Assembly: GCA_050250815.1 (NCBI GenBank)
Contig: JBFWNY010000006.1
Span: 81,757 to 145,756 of the forward strand
From: JAEUMD01 sp050250815
GTDB lineage: Bacteria > Pseudomonadota > Alphaproteobacteria > Rhizobiales > Hyphomicrobiaceae
Direction of reading: 5' to 3'
Length of the DNA: 64,000 bases
Shown: piece after piece, positions 1-8,020 of the stretch
How the letters are laid out: each line of letters starts with the position of its first letter
Position numbering within the stretch: position 1 is the first letter of the stretch
The notes under the pieces: generated by a model
The model's database searches: none
What the model saw: only the letters and a program-made list of their open reading frames with translations
What the model was told of the DNA's origin: nothing
Translations under genes and position numbers: made by a program

Positions 1-279
1 GGCTCCGACGAGGCCCGCGGTGTCACCTACGATCTTTTGGCCCGCAGCTACCGCGAGCGCGTGGCTGAACCTTGCATCGGGCGGGACCGGGCCGATCTCG
101 TGCTTGCCGGCTGCGCGATCCTCGAGGCATTGATGCGCCTGTGGCCTTGCCCGCGCCTGCGTGTCGCCGACCGTGGCCTGCGTGAAGGCATTCTCATGCG
201 GTTGATGATCGAGGATGGCGTTTACCGGGTTGGGCGCCGTCGCCGTCGCCGGGGTGGACGGCCCGACCAACATGGCTGA
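1..279 (+). CDS. Ppx/GppA-family phosphatase, C-terminal fragment
   Basis: The reading frame is open from base 1 and ends at TGA 277-279, so only the last ~92 residues are present. The motif ADRGLREGIL near the end is the hallmark C-terminal motif of the exopolyphosphatase/guanosine pentaphosphate phosphatase family (sugar kinase/Hsp70 fold), and it sits in the usual place before an arginine-rich tail. Family members hydrolyse polyphosphate or pppGpp in the cytosol. Adjacency to rlmE just downstream matches an arrangement seen in alphaproteobacteria (from memory). The catalytic N-terminal domain is outside the window, so Ppx cannot be separated from GppA. Confidence 0.8.
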   Translation, partial: GSDEARGVTYDLLARSYRERVAEPCIGRDRADLVLAGCAILEALMRLWPCPRLRVADRGLREGILMRLMIEDGVYRVGRRRRRRGGRPDQHG

Positions 280-336
280 CGATGTCAGACGCGCTTCGCA
301 CAGCTGCGTGCATGCGGGCTGCCTGAGAGGGTGCGC

Positions 337-1068
337 ATGAGCAAGGCGAAGGGACCCGGCGGGAGCGGTGGCGGGCCGGGCGGAGGCCAGCGCAATCTCA
401 AGGTTCGGGTCAAGACGGCACGACGGCGGTCGCAGGCCTCGACCCGCTGGCTGGAGCGGCAGCTGAACGACCCCTATGTCGCCGCTTCCAAGCGCGAGGG
501 TATGAGATCGCGTGCCGCCTACAAGCTGAAAGAGATCGACGACAAGTACGCTATCCTCAAGCCGGGGCATCGCGTGGTCGACCTGGGAGCGGCACCCGGC
601 GGCTGGAGTCAGGTCGCGGCGGAGCGCGTCAAGGCCACCGACGGGCGCGGGCAGGTGGTGGCGATCGACTATCTCGACGTCGATCCGCTGCCCGGTGTCG
701 AGTTCCTCAAGCTCGACTTCACGGACGCGACGGCGGAGGCCCAGCTCAAGGCGCGGCTGCGCGACGGCGGTGCCGACGTCGTCCTGTCCGATATGGCCGC
801 ACCGACCGTCGGACACACGCGCACCGATCACCTTCGCATCATGGGGTTGGCGGAAGCTGCCGCCGCCTTCGCCGTCGATGTGCTGGCACCCGGCGGCGCC
901 TTCCTCTGCAAGGTCTTCCAGGGGGGCACCGAGCGCGACCTGCTGACGCTGCTCAAGCGCAGCTTCGCCGTCGTCCGCCACGTCAAGCCACCGGCGAGCC
1001 GGGCGGATTCGGCTGAACTCTACGTGCTAGCGACGGGCTTCAAAGGCCGTGATGCGAGCGGCGAGTAA
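337..1068 (+). CDS. rlmE: 23S rRNA (uridine-2'-O-)-methyltransferase RlmE (FtsJ)
   Basis: A 243-residue protein. It has a Gly/basic N-terminal tail, then the FtsJ/RrmJ fold: a SAM-binding motif VVDLGAAPGGWSQ around residue 80 and all four residues of the family's K-D-K-E tetrad (Lys in SRAAYKL, Asp in VVLSDMAA, Lys in FLCKVFQGG, Glu in SAELYVLA). The family methylates the 2'-O of U2552 in the ribosomal A-loop and helps late 50S assembly. I chose ATG 337 because GAGAGG at 325-330 gives a 6-nt spacing; the in-frame GTG at 331 would abut that site. It lies 57 nt after the Ppx/GppA stop and may be co-transcribed with it. Confidence 0.93.
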   Translation: MSKAKGPGGSGGGPGGGQRNLKVRVKTARRRSQASTRWLERQLNDPYVAASKREGMRSRAAYKLKEIDDKYAILKPGHRVVDLGAAPGGWSQVAAERVKATDGRGQVVAIDYLDVDPLPGVEFLKLDFTDATAEAQLKARLRDGGADVVLSDMAAPTVGHTRTDHLRIMGLAEAAAAFAVDVLAPGGAFLCKVFQGGTERDLLTLLKRSFAVVRHVKPPASRADSAELYVLATGFKGRDASGE

Positions 1069-1086
1069 TTGCGTCGCACTTGGCCG

Positions 1087-1100
1087 TTGACACAGATCAA
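1087..1100. promoter_or_regulatory. FNR/FixK-like binding site
   Basis: TTGAC-ACAG-ATCAA is an inverted repeat that fits the FNR/FixK-type consensus TTGAY-N4-RTCAA. It lies about 170 bp upstream of the secreted DUF302-like gene at 1271 in an otherwise non-coding gap. The match is seen directly; use by an oxygen-responsive Crp/Fnr regulator is inference. Confidence 0.45.
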
Positions 1101-1270
1101 CGTGCGCTAGGTCACCGAGGAGAGACTAGGCATCGTGCTGTTCGTAATGGCCAGGCGGCGTCGGCATCGCCTCAAATGAGTGTGCCGGCAGCCGCGCCCG
1201 TTCCGACCGAGACCCGGTATCTGGGTTCGAAGGCGCGCGTGAACCGGTCAACTCATATTGGGAGGAATGC

Positions 1271-1762
1271 ATGACGTCGATCAGGTCTTGGATCGCATCG
1301 GCCGTGGTGCTGATGGTGGCTGTAAACCCGGCCTCGGCATCGGAGAGCGAGGTTCGGGAGAAATTGAAGGCGGGCGAGTTCGAGGCCGTCCTTTCGGACG
1401 TGAAGAGCGCCATCGTCAATCGCGGCTATGTGGTCGACTACGTGGGGCATCTCAACAAGATGCTGGAGCGCACGAGCGAGGCGGTCGGCAGCGTGACCGA
1501 TTCGGGCGCCAAGTCACCGTACAAGGATGCGCAGTATCTGCAGTTCTGCGCCGCAAAGCTCACGCACGAGGCGATCAGCGCCAATCCGCAGAGCATCGTG
1601 AACTGCCCCTACGTCGTCTACGTCTACGAACTCAACGCCAAGCCGGGCAGCGTCCATGTCGGCTACCGTCCGCCGCTGAGCGGCCCCTCGAAGCGCTCCA
1701 AGGCGGCGTCCGAGGCGATCGGCAAGCTGCTCGAGGACATCGTCAAGGAAGCGACCGAATAG
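1271..1762 (+). CDS. Secreted DUF302-like protein
   Basis: A 163-residue protein. Residues 1-23 form a plausible Sec signal peptide (short basic start, hydrophobic core, PASASES cleavage region), so it is probably periplasmic. The remainder has the pattern of the DUF302 fold: an N-terminal segment about raising a residue through 'VKSAIVNRGY', a central segment NPQSIVNCPY, and VYVYEL followed by VHVGYRP. Two cysteines (in QFCAAK and VNCPY) could pair or bind a ligand. DUF302 proteins have no settled function. GGAGG at 1261-1265 lies 5 nt before ATG 1271. It appears to be a single gene, with a candidate FNR/FixK site upstream at 1087-1100. Confidence 0.7.
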   Translation: MTSIRSWIASAVVLMVAVNPASASESEVREKLKAGEFEAVLSDVKSAIVNRGYVVDYVGHLNKMLERTSEAVGSVTDSGAKSPYKDAQYLQFCAAKLTHEAISANPQSIVNCPYVVYVYELNAKPGSVHVGYRPPLSGPSKRSKAASEAIGKLLEDIVKEATE

Positions 1763-2068
1763 ACGATTCGGGATTGCAGCGGGGCTCGGGGTATCGCACG
1801 GCCGGCGGCTCTCAGCTGCCGGCCGTAACGTTTTGTTGAGAGCGCCGGGCCGCGAATTGCCACTGAAGAAAAAAGTGATGCGGTGGAGCCGGATAGTCCC
1901 GTCCGTCCGAGGCTACGGATACGGCCTGCCGGCGAACGGTGCCGGGCGCCGCAGCCTCACTTCCCAGCGCGGCGGCGGGGTGTTATAGGGCTGCCGACAC
2001 GGCTCACGGGGTCTCTGCTGCGGACCGCATTCCCAGCCTGTCACCCCCCGAAATCGAAGGAGATGCTC

Positions 2069-3568
2069 ATGGCCTTGCGCCCATTCGACGGCGAATCGGG
2101 GCTGGCGTTGACGTTCGACGACGTGCTGCTCGTGCCCGGAGCATCGGAGGTCATGCCGGGCGAGGTCAACGTCAGCTCGCGGGTCACGCGCTCGATCGGC
2201 ATCAACATCCCGATCGTCTCGTCCGCCATGGACACGGTGACGGAGGGCCGCCTCGCCATCGCCGTAGCCCAGGCCGGCGGCATTGGCGTCATCCACCGCA
2301 ACCTGAGCCCGGACGTGCAGGCCGATCAGGTGCGCCAGGTCAAGAAGTACGAAGCAGGGATCGTGCTCGACCCCGTCACCATCGGTCCCGACGCCAAGCT
2401 CGAGGATGCGCTGCGGCTCATGGCCGATTACCAGATTTCGGGCATCCCCGTCGTCGAGCCGAACGGCCGGGCGGGCACTCAAGGCCGGCTGGTCGGCATC
2501 CTCACCAACCGCGACGTACGGTTCGCGTCCAACACCGACATGCCGGTATCGGAGCTGATGACCAGGGATCGGCTGGTGACCGTTAAGCGCGCGGTTTCGC
2601 AGGAGGAAGCGCGGCGGCTGCTGCATCAGCACCGCATCGAGAAGCTGCTGGTGGTGGACGACGACTACCATTGCGTGGGTCTCATTACCGTCAAGGACAT
2701 CGAGAAGGCGCGCAAGCATCCCAACGCCTGCAAGGACGAGCAGGGGCGCCTGCGGGTAGCCGCGGCCACAACCGTTGGCGAGGACGGCTATGAGCGCACC
2801 GAGAAGCTGATCGCGGCGGGCTGCGATCTCATCGTCGTGGATACGGCGCATGGGCACTCGCGGCGAGTGCTTGATGCCGTCACGCGCATCAAGAAGCTGT
2901 CGAACGCGGTCCAGGTGGTTGCTGGCAACGTTGCTACCGCTGAGGCGACGCGCGCGCTGATCGATGCGGGCGCCGACTGCGTCAAGGTCGGCATCGGTCC
3001 GGGCTCGATCTGCACGACGCGCATTGTCGCCGGCGTTGGCGTGCCCCAGCTCACAGCGATCTCAAATTGCGCGGGCGAGGCTCATAAGACGGGCGTGCCG
3101 ATCATCGCGGACGGCGGCATCCGCTTCTCCGGCGACATCGCCAAGGCGGTCGCCGCCGGCGCCGACGCCGTCATGGTCGGCTCGCTGCTCGCTGGCACTG
3201 ACGAGGCGCCCGGCGAGACCTACCTCTACCAGGGGCGCACCTACAAGTCGTATCGCGGCATGGGCTCTGTCGGTGCCATGGCGCGCGGCTCCGCCGACCG
3301 CTATTTCCAGGCCGAGGTCCGCGATTCACTGAAGCTCGTGCCGGAGGGCGTCGAGGGTCAGGTGCCCTACAAGGGTCCGGCGGACGCCGTGCTGCATCAG
3401 CTTGTCGGCGGATTGCGCGCCGGCATGGGTTACTGCGGCGCCGCAACCATCGCCGAACTCCAGGAGAAGTCGCGTTTCGTGCGCATCTCGCCTGCCGCCA
3501 TGCGGGAGAGCCACGCGCACGGCGTCACCATTACGCGCGAGAGCCCTAACTATCCGGGCGGTGGCTGA
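2069..3568 (+). CDS. guaB: Inosine-5'-monophosphate dehydrogenase
   Basis: A 499-residue protein of normal family length. It catalyses the NAD-dependent oxidation of IMP to XMP, the committed step to GMP. The (beta/alpha)8 barrel starts with LTFDDVLLVPG. Two CBS domains are inserted at about residues 95-215 (LEDALRLMADYQISGIPVVE, then MTRDRLVTV). The catalytic loop GPGSICTTR places the nucleophile at Cys315, followed by the IMP-binding ADGGI and the active-site flap motif YRGMGS. AAGGAG at 2057-2062 abuts an upstream in-frame ATG (2063) but is correctly spaced for ATG 2069, which I chose. guaA, the next enzyme in the pathway, lies 12 kb downstream. Confidence 0.97.
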   Translation: MALRPFDGESGLALTFDDVLLVPGASEVMPGEVNVSSRVTRSIGINIPIVSSAMDTVTEGRLAIAVAQAGGIGVIHRNLSPDVQADQVRQVKKYEAGIVLDPVTIGPDAKLEDALRLMADYQISGIPVVEPNGRAGTQGRLVGILTNRDVRFASNTDMPVSELMTRDRLVTVKRAVSQEEARRLLHQHRIEKLLVVDDDYHCVGLITVKDIEKARKHPNACKDEQGRLRVAAATTVGEDGYERTEKLIAAGCDLIVVDTAHGHSRRVLDAVTRIKKLSNAVQVVAGNVATAEATRALIDAGADCVKVGIGPGSICTTRIVAGVGVPQLTAISNCAGEAHKTGVPIIADGGIRFSGDIAKAVAAGADAVMVGSLLAGTDEAPGETYLYQGRTYKSYRGMGSVGAMARGSADRYFQAEVRDSLKLVPEGVEGQVPYKGPADAVLHQLVGGLRAGMGYCGAATIAELQEKSRFVRISPAAMRESHAHGVTITRESPNYPGGG

Positions 3569-3591
3569 TACGGCGCGTTGAGCACGCCCAG

Positions 3592-3984
3592 ATGAGCTGG
3601 CACGAGACACTCCTGATCGCCGCTGTCGCGCTGGAGATCGCCGTCATGCTGATGAGCGGTCGCTTGACCGCCGGCGGAGCGGCGGAGCAAGCAACGGGCC
3701 GGGTCGTCGGCGATTTGGGGCGCCGGTTCGACGCGCTCGCCCTCGCATTCTTTCTCACCGCGGCTGCGGCGCTGTGGTGGCGCATCGCGGATGGCTGGGT
3801 CAGCCTGTTCGCGGCCCTGTTCATCGCCGCGCACGCTACGGGCCTCATTCTGATGACGCGTTCCGACACCATCGTCTGGTCAGTACCGGCACTGCGCGCG
3901 GCGCTGATCGCGCTCATCGGGCTCGGTGCTGTCGTCGTGCTGGCACTGCTGCCCGGCGACGCGGATGGGATGATGGTGCCATGA
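3592..3984 (+). CDS. Small integral membrane protein, function unknown
   Basis: A 130-residue hydrophobic protein with about four predicted transmembrane segments (near residues 3-22, 47-65, 68-88 and 98-120) and few charged residues. It starts 23 nt after guaB and overlaps rsmB by ATGA (3981-3984), so the three genes are probably translated from one message with coupling at the junction. Its position between guaB and rsmB is where some rhizobia carry a MAPEG-family gene (from memory). I cannot see the MAPEG Arg/Asn/Glu motif clearly, so I leave the family open. Confidence 0.7.
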   Translation: MSWHETLLIAAVALEIAVMLMSGRLTAGGAAEQATGRVVGDLGRRFDALALAFFLTAAAALWWRIADGWVSLFAALFIAAHATGLILMTRSDTIVWSVPALRAALIALIGLGAVVVLALLPGDADGMMVP

Positions 3985-5291
3985 GGGCGGGCGCCCGCAT
4001 CGCGGCTGCCATCGAGGTCCTGGCCGCCATTGAATCCCAGCACCGTCCAGCGTCACAGGCGCTTTCCGATTGGGGCCGCGCGCACCGGTTCGCAGGATCG
4101 GGTGACCGGTCAGCCATCGGTTCGCTCGTCTACGACGTGTTGCGCCGCAAGCGCTCCCTTGCCGCGCAGATGGCTGACGACAGCCCACGGGCCCTGGCGC
4201 TGGCCGCCGCCTCGCACGCTTATTCCATGACGCCGGGCGAGGTGGCCGCGCTGACCGCCGTGGGGGATGCACACGCGCCCTCGCCGGTCACGCCGGACGA
4301 GGCCCGCCGCCTCGAGGAGGGCCTTCCGCACGACGCACCCGCGGACGTGTGCGCCGACCTGCCGCAATGGCTGCTGCCGTCGCTCGAACGGAGCCTCGGG
4401 CCGGAGCGCCTCGTCACGGAAGGCCGGGCGATGGCCGAGCGCGCGCCGGTCGATCTGCGCGTCAACGTGTTGAAGTCGGATCGCGAGCGCGTTCTGAAGG
4501 CGCTCTCCCGCTACGGAGCGACGGCGACGGGGTTCGCGCCGCACGGGGTACGGATCGCGGCGCCCCTGGGTATCGAAAAGGCACCCAACGTCGAGGCCGA
4601 GACGTCGCACGGCAAGGGCTGGTTCGAGGTGCAGGACGAAGGCAGTCAGATAGCTGCCGCGCTTGCCGGCGCCGGTCCGCGCCAGCAGGTGCTCGACCTT
4701 TGCGCCGGCGCGGGCGGCAAGACGCTGGCACTCGCGGCGGCCATGCAGAACACCGGGCAGATCTATGCCTATGATCGCGATGCCAAGCAGCTGCGGCCGA
4801 TCTTCGAGCGCCTGAAGCGGGCCGGCGCGCGCAATGTGCAGGTGCTGGACGGTGGCAACGAGGCGGCGCTGTCGGCGCTGGGGCCACGGTTCGATGTCGT
4901 GCTGGTGGATGCGCCGTGCACCGGCTCGGGTACATGGCGGCGGCGGCCGGACGCCAAGTGGCGGCTGAAGCCGGAGGCTCTCGCCGAGCGCCAGCGCGAT
5001 CAGAACGCGGTGCTCGCGCTCGCCGCGCCTCTGGTAAAGGCGGGTGGCCGTCTCATCTACGTCACGTGTTCCCTGCTTCCGGAAGAGAACGGCGACCGGA
5101 TCGCTGCCTTCCTGGACGAACACCCGGGCTTCGCGGTCGAGCCGATCGGCGAAGTGTGGCGCCGGGTTCTACCCGGAGAGCCGCCGTCCTCGGCTGATGG
5201 CCGTACCGATACGCTGCTGCTCACGCCTGCCAGCCATGGCACCGACGGCTTCTTCATCGCCTCGCTCAAAAAAGGCGAAGGGGCGGACTGA
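3981..5291 (+). CDS. rsmB: 16S rRNA (cytosine-5-)-methyltransferase, RsmB/Sun family
   Basis: A 436-residue protein. The N-terminal ~140 residues are an NusB-like helical domain (ALSDWGRAHRFAGSGDRSA). The C-terminal Rossmann domain has the SAM motif VLDLCAGAGGKT, the DAPCTGSG motif IV with Cys313, and the catalytic-cysteine motif VTCSLLPEEN with Cys363; both cysteines of RNA m5C methyltransferases are therefore present. The family methylates C967 of 16S rRNA, although several RsmB/RsmF paralogues exist and the exact target is inferred. ATG 3981 overlaps the previous stop as ATGA. A 7-bp GC stem (5280-5286 with 5297-5303) spans the stop codon. Confidence 0.88.
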   Translation: MRAGARIAAAIEVLAAIESQHRPASQALSDWGRAHRFAGSGDRSAIGSLVYDVLRRKRSLAAQMADDSPRALALAAASHAYSMTPGEVAALTAVGDAHAPSPVTPDEARRLEEGLPHDAPADVCADLPQWLLPSLERSLGPERLVTEGRAMAERAPVDLRVNVLKSDRERVLKALSRYGATATGFAPHGVRIAAPLGIEKAPNVEAETSHGKGWFEVQDEGSQIAAALAGAGPRQQVLDLCAGAGGKTLALAAAMQNTGQIYAYDRDAKQLRPIFERLKRAGARNVQVLDGGNEAALSALGPRFDVVLVDAPCTGSGTWRRRPDAKWRLKPEALAERQRDQNAVLALAAPLVKAGGRLIYVTCSLLPEENGDRIAAFLDEHPGFAVEPIGEVWRRVLPGEPPSSADGRTDTLLLTPASHGTDGFFIASLKKGEGAD

Positions 5292-5331
5292 GTAGCCCGC
5301 CCCCAAACTCCGCCCAGCTTTTCGGTTCTGC

Positions 5332-7662
5332 TCACTTCGGAGGGAAAGCATCTCCCTTGCCGAACGCCTTTCGCCAGATCGCCGCGACTACATTCGAATA
5401 GTCGTCGGTCCAGGGCGTCAGGTCCGGCGCCGTCGTGATGAGTGTGGCATGCGGCCATGCCAGCACGGGCACCAGCGACTTAGCATCGCGGGCAAGGAAG
5501 ACGACGCTGTTCGCCGCGCTCTCGTAGGACAGCTTCTCCGGCACGCCGTCGACATAGACCGCATGTGTTCCGGGGATCGACAGGGCGGTCGCAATGGCCA
5601 CGCGTTCCAGGTCCATGTAGCGGTTGGAGACGTGCAGAGCGAGCAGGCCGTTAGGTGCCACCTTGGCGAGGAAGCCTGCGATTGCTTCCCGCGTAATCAG
5701 GTGCACGGGCACCGAGTCGGAGGAGAAGGCGTCGATCACGAGGTAGTCGAACTTGGCGTCGGGCTCGCGGCTGACGGTAAGGCGGGCGTCGCCCAGCACG
5801 ATGTCAGGCTTGCTCAGGCAGCGCGACAGGAACGTGAAGTGCTGCGGGTCCTGGGCAACGCGCGCGATCATCGGGTCGATCTCGTAGAAGCGCCACGTCT
5901 CGCCGGGTTTGGACGCGCAGGCGAGTGAGCCCGCGCCCAATCCGACCGCACCGACGTTAAGGCCGCCGGATGTCTTGCCGGTGGCGATGCGTGCGGCTTC
6001 CGCGCCGCGCTGCATCGGGCTGCCGGGGTAGTAGTAGGTGAGCGGGCGTGGCTTCTGGCCTTCCGGCGCGGCGAGGTCGGCAAGGCGGATCGCGCCATGC
6101 ACAGTGGTGCCGTGCAGGAGCATGCTCAGCTTGCCGTCGGGCGAGGGGGTCGTGCGGATGACGCCGAAGAAGTTGCGCTCCGCGTCGCCGCTGTTGAGCC
6201 GCGACGGCAGCACCAGGACGGCGGCGACCATCACGGCCGAATAGACGAGCATCTTGAGGGCGTGACTGCGCTCGGCGAACAGCAGCGTCGCCGCTGCGAT
6301 GAGCACGAACTGTGCAAGGTGGCTCTCCAGCGGCAGCTTGACGAGCGAGGTGAGCAGCAGCAGGCCCCCGATCACATAGGCTGCCGCCAGCGCCGTACGG
6401 CCGGCCTCGGCAGCCGCCAGCGGCTGCTTCAAGGCTCGGGCGACGTCGGGCCGGCAGGCAAGACCGAGCAGGGCGAGCAGCGGGTACTCGTAGATGTTGG
6501 GGAACATCTGCGGGGCGACGATGGCCGCGAATATGCCGCCGAGCACGCCGCCCAGCGACATCCACAGATAGAACTGCGTCAGGTGCGCGCTCGCCGGACG
6601 TGCGTCGTAAAGCTGCTTGTGGGCGACCAGCGTCGTCACCAGGAACAGGGGCGAATGGAACAGCACCAGCGTCAGCCAGTTGCTCGGCTCGCGCGAGGAA
6701 AAGGTGAGCATGACGAGCGCGACGAGCGCGGGTTGCGCAACGAGAAGCGCGCGGTAGGGGACCAGCGGCTTGTCGCGGAACACCAGCACGAAAGTGAGCA
6801 GGAAGGTCGCGAGCGGCGTCACCCACAGGAACGGGGCGGAGGCAATGTCGGTCGTGACGAAGCTCGTGAAGGCGACCAGCAGGCCCGAGGGGACGAACGC
6901 AAAGAGCAGCCACGACAGGCGCTGGGCGAGGGTGACGGGTGGCGCATTCGCGGCATCGTCGGCGGCCGTTTCGCGTGTCGCGTCGGCGGTGGTGCTACGC
7001 CGGTCGGAGAAGATCGTCACCATCAGGAAACCGCAGGCGGCAATGGCGCAGGCGAGCAGAACAAAGCCGGTCGTCCAAGTGCGCGCTTGGTCGGCGAGGC
7101 CGAGCGCCGGCTCGATCAGGACCGGATAGGCGAGCAGTGCCAGCAGCGAACCTAGGTTCGAGGCGCCATAGAGGAAATAGGGATCGCGGGCATGCGGATG
7201 TCCGGTGCGCGCGTACCAGGCCTGCAGGAGGGGGGCGTTGGCGGAGACGGCCAGGAACGGCAGGCCGACGCCGAGCGTCAGGACGCCGATGAGCCAGAAG
7301 TAGGCGTCGCCGACCGGCGGCTCCAGATCGGCGGGCAACCCGAACGGCAGCGTCAGCGCGGCGACCGAGATGAGGCCCAGGTGGACGAGCGGCGCCAGTT
7401 CCGGCCGGGCGTAGCGGTTGAGCGCATGCGCGTAGGAGTACCCCGCCAGCAGCGCAGCCTGGAAGAAGCAGAGCGAGACGGCCCATACCGCCGGCGTGCC
7501 GCCCAGCGTCGGCAGCACCATTTTGGCGAACAGCGGCTGAATGGAAAACAGCAGCACGGCGGAGAGGAACAGCGTCGCCGTGAAGGTGGCGAGCACGAAG
7601 CCGTGTCCGCGGATGAGCTCCTTCGTCGAGGAGAAGGAGGCCCGGTAGGCGGCGGTCGACAT
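5332..7662 (-). CDS. Membrane-anchored spermidine-synthase-like protein (MFS/SpeE fusion)
   Basis: A 776-residue protein. The first ~490 residues are hydrophobic, with about 12-14 transmembrane segments, beginning around LFSIQPLFAKMVLPTLGG, which is typical of fused MFS/spermidine-synthase proteins. The soluble C-terminal ~230 residues form a spermidine-synthase-like Rossmann domain: the dinucleotide-type motif VGLGAGSLA, an acidic residue at FYEIDP, a second acidic motif VLGDARL, and the DAFSSDSVP gate segment containing the Asp conserved in spermidine synthases. No member of this fused group has a firmly known substrate to my knowledge. It is convergent with rsmB and divergent from the lysine aminomutase cluster, which hints at a polyamine or diamine theme (inference). 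Confidence 0.75.
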   Translation of the reverse strand: MSTAAYRASFSSTKELIRGHGFVLATFTATLFLSAVLLFSIQPLFAKMVLPTLGGTPAVWAVSLCFFQAALLAGYSYAHALNRYARPELAPLVHLGLISVAALTLPFGLPADLEPPVGDAYFWLIGVLTLGVGLPFLAVSANAPLLQAWYARTGHPHARDPYFLYGASNLGSLLALLAYPVLIEPALGLADQARTWTTGFVLLACAIAACGFLMVTIFSDRRSTTADATRETAADDAANAPPVTLAQRLSWLLFAFVPSGLLVAFTSFVTTDIASAPFLWVTPLATFLLTFVLVFRDKPLVPYRALLVAQPALVALVMLTFSSREPSNWLTLVLFHSPLFLVTTLVAHKQLYDARPASAHLTQFYLWMSLGGVLGGIFAAIVAPQMFPNIYEYPLLALLGLACRPDVARALKQPLAAAEAGRTALAAAYVIGGLLLLTSLVKLPLESHLAQFVLIAAATLLFAERSHALKMLVYSAVMVAAVLVLPSRLNSGDAERNFFGVIRTTPSPDGKLSMLLHGTTVHGAIRLADLAAPEGQKPRPLTYYYPGSPMQRGAEAARIATGKTSGGLNVGAVGLGAGSLACASKPGETWRFYEIDPMIARVAQDPQHFTFLSRCLSKPDIVLGDARLTVSREPDAKFDYLVIDAFSSDSVPVHLITREAIAGFLAKVAPNGLLALHVSNRYMDLERVAIATALSIPGTHAVYVDGVPEKLSYESAANSVVFLARDAKSLVPVLAWPHATLITTAPDLTPWTDDYSNVVAAIWRKAFGKGDAFPPK

Positions 7663-8020
7663 GAGGGGGACCCTTTACGCATTACTAAGGTTGCCGAAAC
7701 AGTAGCGGCATTTGGTTGAGGTTCACTGAAGGCCCGGCGTGGGCAGGATCGGCGGGGACGGATTGATGCCGCGGTCTGCGGCTGGCGCGCGGCGCCGTAC
7801 CGCCGGCAGCACATCGTCGCCGCGTCTTCGCCACGTTGATGAACGGGCAGCGGCTGAACCGGCTGCGAGGCGCGCGCTTGCAACGTTAAAAAAATTGATC
7901 GTGGGTGGCCGAGAAAGCCTATTGCAAAAGAAAAACGACGCACGAATATCTGCGGCGTTTCGGGACTACCAAGATCGGCGATGGTCGCACGACGGTTTCC
8001 CGGACGCGGAGAGCTGACAC
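7663..8020. other. Divergent intergenic region upstream of the kamA cluster
   Basis: This 358-bp gap lies between two divergent genes and must hold promoters for both. A conspicuous A-rich patch at about 7884-7940, lower in GC than its surroundings, contains TTGATC (7895-7900) and CTATTG (7919-7924), 18 nt apart, as the best sigma-70-like pair for the kamA direction. The match is weak. GGAGAG at 8008-8013 is the kamA ribosome binding site. I see no gene here. Confidence 0.4.

Noticed and set aside
7895..7924. TTGATC/CTATTG as a sigma-70 promoter for kamA
   Set aside because: 18-nt spacing and a poor -10 hexamer; mentioned in the intergenic entry but not called as a promoter.
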